From assembly GCA_045661345.1 (NCBI GenBank), contig JAZRFM010000027.1:1-64000 (forward strand): a stretch of 64,000 nucleotides of DNA, given 5' to 3'. The notes beneath the pieces are model-generated. The model worked only from the letters and a program-made list of their open reading frames with translations, searched no databases and was not told where the DNA came from. Below are positions 62,701 through 64,000 of the stretch, piece after piece; the first letter of the stretch is position 1, and every line of letters begins with the position of its first letter. This DNA comes from RUG12461 sp045661345. Lineage in GTDB: Bacteria > Bacillota > Clostridia > Lachnospirales > Lachnospiraceae. The position numbers were made by a program, and so were the translations under genes.

Positions 62701-62737
62701 GGTAAAGAAATACGAGCTGACGGAACTGACAAGATAA
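59729..62737 (+). CDS. FtsX-like ABC permease with long extracytoplasmic coiled coil
   Basis: The 1002-residue permease has an N-terminal membrane helix, a MacB-like periplasmic-type domain, a Glu/Lys/Ala-rich coiled coil (about 246-463), three helices of a first FtsX module (about 485-620), a second extracytoplasmic domain and a final FtsX module with three helices (about 870-990). The long coiled coil resembles those of large Firmicutes permeases of the same family and may reach through the wall. It pairs with the GAF-ABC ATPase; likely role is mechanotransmission or lipoprotein/peptide handling, not proven. ATG 59738 is an alternative start with better GGTGAGAG spacing. Confidence 0.9.
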   Translation: MTSMKKTLLKETIRNIKKNLMSWIAIAVVTMIGCGVYCGVFFYAEAMEKNAQAYFLQANYEDYDIVALQGASEDEIASLLEVEGIQDVEGTIEISGSEVLIDGQTLEATILEAPERIGKSILTDGREPAAENECALTDQNLEDNGIQIGDTIEVIPSSATLFGDILKTREFTVTGTVQCPEDIITSQKVFVVLPPAAFDQDKTLGYYTNVLVKADLPAGVNPFSKAYSSATQKISDALNAKLTEIGKADRSDRQQKAQEILDEKRADAESELQNARETIAEKEQEIHDGEEMLQKLETQVDSGEDPFAEAEAQIEDGKNQIAEAEKQLSSAKRQLSAGEADLREKEKQLQLMEANVGPVPEMEAELNNAKQTLKKNKAALAQKEAELNEKKEELANAESELAEKKQEFAEAAKDLPQKRKELEEGKEKLSEAKDEYRQKEEEVNKQFSDAQEMIDGLQEASFLLMNREDKGTTTLYSQFVEILRKLATIFVVIFMAIGVVVVLSTITILIDNQKKLIGAMKAFGFRNGEIISKYTIFGLSAVCFGMVLTVGLSWVLEKIVYRVMGGMFNIRTVSFTFHLPAYLILFLIEVLLAVGVATLTTWYNAVRSSAIDLMNGDTLEKKHRKGVRIKLERSLYSRLIFRNIKNDLARVVCSEIIIGGSCLMIGVGFTLYFAFEQMMPLSAKEVNHYQLEISLEEGEDDALLQEVEQKLTEEDISFEEITERGSVFRVGEDSFFANVLSADPEVFSDYFDIRDMKGKTQYLADGDGVLIPNRVAERFGIEEGEPLSVADSHLLLQELPIDGIYRCYYGRDLFMNREVYASLFGEDAAPTSLFVRTANPISLTYKLSNEFPSLVITSTSEIPQGLSGMRKLFQTLVFVMTALSIIMSIFVLLNLVNIFVGRRKNEIIIMGVNGFSYRERIGYLLRETIATTVIGLLLGTVMGCFLSDYLIRLVEGSDTMFRRGIIPGAWVLACVLETVFALLINFFAFRRVKKYELTELTR

Positions 62738-62775
62738 AACACGGGGAAAATCCATGGAAAAATCGTGAAATTCCC

Positions 62776-62804
62776 TTGACATTCGTTTCAAAAAGTCCTA
62801 AACT
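62776..62804 (+). promoter_or_regulatory. Predicted sigma-A promoter for rplU-prp-rpmA
   Basis: A consensus TTGACA (62776-62781), a 17-base spacer, then TAAACT (62799-62804). The start near 62811 gives a leader of about 80 bases. Confidence 0.75.
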
Positions 62805-62814
62805 ATGTGAGTAT

Positions 62815-62880
62815 GCCGCACAGCGGGGTTTAAGCGCCTCTCAGGAAAGAGGTCACCGGAGCTGGCGAGTAATGATAATA
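62815..62880 (+). promoter_or_regulatory. Probable L21 leader (ribosomal protein autoregulation)
   Basis: The rplU leader contains hairpins CCGC/GCGG (62816-62819 with 62823-62826) and CCTCT/AGAGG (62837-62841 with 62848-62852); CGCC (62835-62838) may pair with GGCG (62864-62867) instead. Firmicutes rplU mRNAs carry a conserved structured L21 leader at this place. The assignment rests on location and the visible stems. Confidence 0.5.
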
Positions 62881-62891
62881 GGAGGTGCCAT

Positions 62892-63203
62892 ATGTACGCA
62901 GTCATTGCAACCGGTGGAAAGCAGTACAAAGTATCGGAAGGCGATATCATTACCATTGAGAAGCTTGGCGCATCAGAAGGAGAGAACGTGACCTTTGATC
63001 AGGTTCTGGCCGTGAATAACAATTCCAAGCTCGTCGTCGGAACGCCGACGGTGGACGGTGCAACCGTTTCCGGTTCTGTTGTCGCAGAAGGCCGTAAGAA
63101 GAAGGTCATCGTTTACAAGTACAAAAGCAAAACCGGGTATCATAAGAAGAACGGACATCGTCAGCCGTTCACCCGCGTCAAGATCGAAAAGATCAACGCA
63201 TAA
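62892..63203 (+). CDS. rplU: 50S ribosomal protein L21
   Basis: The 103-residue L21 begins MYAVIATGGKQYKVSEGD and has VVAEGRKKKVIVYKYKSK and KKNGHRQPFTRVKI, as in L21 everywhere. AGGAGGTG upstream sets the start. It heads the conserved rplU-prp-rpmA set with a strong promoter and a structured leader. Confidence 0.98.
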   Translation: MYAVIATGGKQYKVSEGDIITIEKLGASEGENVTFDQVLAVNNNSKLVVGTPTVDGATVSGSVVAEGRKKKVIVYKYKSKTGYHKKNGHRQPFTRVKIEKINA

Positions 63204-63224
63204 AAGGATCGACAGGTTCGTTCT

Positions 63225-63563
63225 ATGGTGAGCGTGACAATCCTGAAAGATCAAAAGAATCTCTGCAGGGGATTTGAGACAAAAGGGCATGCGCTTTATG
63301 CCGACAAGGGACAGGACATTGTCTGCGCGGCGGTTTCGGTGTTGACCATCAATACCGTCAATTCCCTGGAGCAGTTTACCGAAGACCCCTTTGTTTTCCT
63401 TTCGGATGAAAAAGAGGGATTGATCTCGGTCCGGTTTGAAAAGGAACCGGGAGAAGCGGCGGCGCTTTTGCTTTCCTCCTATGAGCTGGGGATCAGCGGA
63501 ATTGCCGAAAACTATGGGACGAAGTATTTGAGTTTGGAGATGAAGGAGGTAACAACATGCTGA
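63225..63563 (+). CDS. prp: Ribosomal-processing cysteine protease Prp
   Basis: Prp removes the N-terminal extension of L27 in Firmicutes. The 112-residue protein has the catalytic His22 in KGHALYADKG and Cys34 in DIVCAAVS, at the same positions as in the S. aureus enzyme. It lies between rplU and rpmA and overlaps the latter by seven bases. Its substrate, the extended L27, is encoded next door. Confidence 0.95.
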   Translation: MVSVTILKDQKNLCRGFETKGHALYADKGQDIVCAAVSVLTINTVNSLEQFTEDPFVFLSDEKEGLISVRFEKEPGEAAALLLSSYELGISGIAENYGTKYLSLEMKEVTTC

Positions 63564-63841
63564 ATATGAACCTTCAGTTTTTCGCACATAAGAAGGGTGT
63601 CGGCTCGACCAAGAACGGCCGTGATTCCGAGGCAAAGCGTCTGGGTGCGAAAAGAGCGGACGGACAGTTCGTGAAAGCAGGCAATATTCTTTACCGCCAG
63701 AGAGGGACCAAGATTCATCCGGGTGTCAATGTGGGACGCGGCGGAGATGATACGTTGTTTGCACTGGTGGATGGTGTCGTACGGTTTGAACGCCTCGGGC
63801 GCGACCGCAAGCAGGCTTCCGTATACCCGAAGGAAGGCTGA
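63557..63841 (+). CDS. rpmA: 50S ribosomal protein L27 with Prp-cleaved extension
   Basis: The 94-residue L27 starts MLNMNLQFFAHKKGVG, the Firmicutes extension cut by Prp after the FF pair, leaving mature AHKKGVG. The rest (GSTKNGRDSEAKRLG, GNILYRQRGTKIHPG) is standard. The cleavage site and the encoded protease agree. GGAGG precedes its start within prp. Confidence 0.98.
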   Translation: MLNMNLQFFAHKKGVGSTKNGRDSEAKRLGAKRADGQFVKAGNILYRQRGTKIHPGVNVGRGGDDTLFALVDGVVRFERLGRDRKQASVYPKEG

Positions 63842-63870
63842 AACAACGCAATATCAGGTTGGATTGAGAG

Positions 63871-63899
63871 AAAGGCTGTCTTGCGGGACAGCCTTTTTT
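63871..63899 (+). terminator. Rho-independent terminator after rpmA
   Basis: AAGGCTGTC and GACAGCCTT pair around a short loop, followed by TTTT. The loop contains the -35 of the next promoter. Confidence 0.85.
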
Positions 63900-63909
63900 C
63901 CTGTATAAT
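63881..63909 (+). promoter_or_regulatory. Predicted sigma-A promoter for obgE
   Basis: TTGCGG (63881-63886), a 17-base spacer, perfect TATAAT (63904-63909). Counting from the -10, position +1 falls at about 63916, the first base of the obgE ATG. Confidence 0.7.
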
Positions 63910-63915
63910 TCGAGT

Positions 63916-64000
63916 ATGTTTACGGATAGTGTGACCATTACAATTCGATCCGGAAAGGGCGGCAATGGACATGTCAGCTTCCGGAGAGAAAAATATGTCC
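63916..64000 (+). CDS. obgE: GTPase ObgE (5' part only)
   Basis: The window ends 28 codons into this gene. The visible residues read MFTDSVTITIRSGKGGNGHV and then SFRREKYV, the conserved Obg-fold N-terminus, so the start codon is secure. ObgE is a ribosome-associated GTPase that follows rpmA in most Firmicutes. No Shine-Dalgarno is found upstream of the ATG and the promoter places transcription start on or next to it. Confidence 0.92.
   Translation, partial: MFTDSVTITIRSGKGGNGHVSFRREKYV

Overview
The window looks like chromosomal DNA from a spore-forming member of the Lachnospiraceae or a close clostridial relative, with moderate GC. The basis is gene content and order: a GerW/DUF2953 pair, Asp23-YloV-RecG, YicC-RemA-Gmk-RpoZ, HisZ with short-form HisG, and the TIGR03960/TIGR03936 pair ahead of rplU-prp-rpmA-obgE. 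This is inferred from family knowledge, not from a database search. No rRNA, tRNA, CRISPR array, transposase or phage gene was recognised. Only rpmB and rqcH are on the minus strand.

Layout. 1-294: a foldable inverted-repeat element and a 39-bp tandem repeat. 295-4366: miaB, a NusG-domain-II membrane protein, a Gx transporter, ruvA, ruvB. 4359-9427: two paralogous membrane signalling proteins with degenerate GGDEF/EAL modules, one fused to a histidine kinase and receiver. 9502-14971: zapA, a U32-family RNA-hydroxylation protein, a SEDS polymerase and its class B penicillin-binding protein. 15075-17091: Nudix hydrolase, a small unknown protein, DUF2953, GerW. 17153-24085: rpmB (minus), asp23, fakA-like yloV, recG, a nucleoside phosphorylase, rqcH (minus). 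24184-30147: yicC, remA, gmk, rpoZ, rimO, pgsA, rsmD, coaD and a coiled-coil protein. 30197-32922: pseudouridine synthase, recU, hisZ. 33036-48350: an accessory block with a 2,948-residue surface protein followed by three signalling proteins. 48391-52229: hisG, hisD, hisB and a HisF-like/HisI/HisE fusion. 52226-54764: radical-SAM protein and partner. 54758-62737: a heterodimeric ABC exporter, a GAF-ABC ATPase fusion and a large FtsX-type permease. 62892-64000: rplU, prp, rpmA and the start of obgE.

The most unusual part is the 15.5-kb block between hisZ and hisG, whose products work as one enzyme. It encodes a giant cell-wall-associated protein (signal peptide, GH25 muramidase, a putative second glycosidase, about 22 InlB/MucBP-like repeats, C-terminal membrane anchor) and a three-gene operon: a receiver/HD-GYP c-di-GMP phosphodiesterase, a hybrid kinase with an HPt domain, and a hybrid kinase whose C-terminus is a DegV-type fatty-acid-binding domain. 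The last could link fatty-acid status to phosphorelay and c-di-GMP control. The fatty-acid-kinase-like yloV elsewhere in the window makes that idea testable. Together with the degenerate EAL proteins at 4359-9427, the window is rich in atypical c-di-GMP and two-component proteins.

Several compact regulatory arrangements are visible: divergent rpmB/asp23 promoters that share one palindromic -35 hexamer, divergent rqcH/yicC promoters with overlapping -10 elements, a terminator for the recG operon inside the 3' end of rqcH, and an obgE promoter built into the rpmA terminator that predicts a leaderless obgE mRNA.
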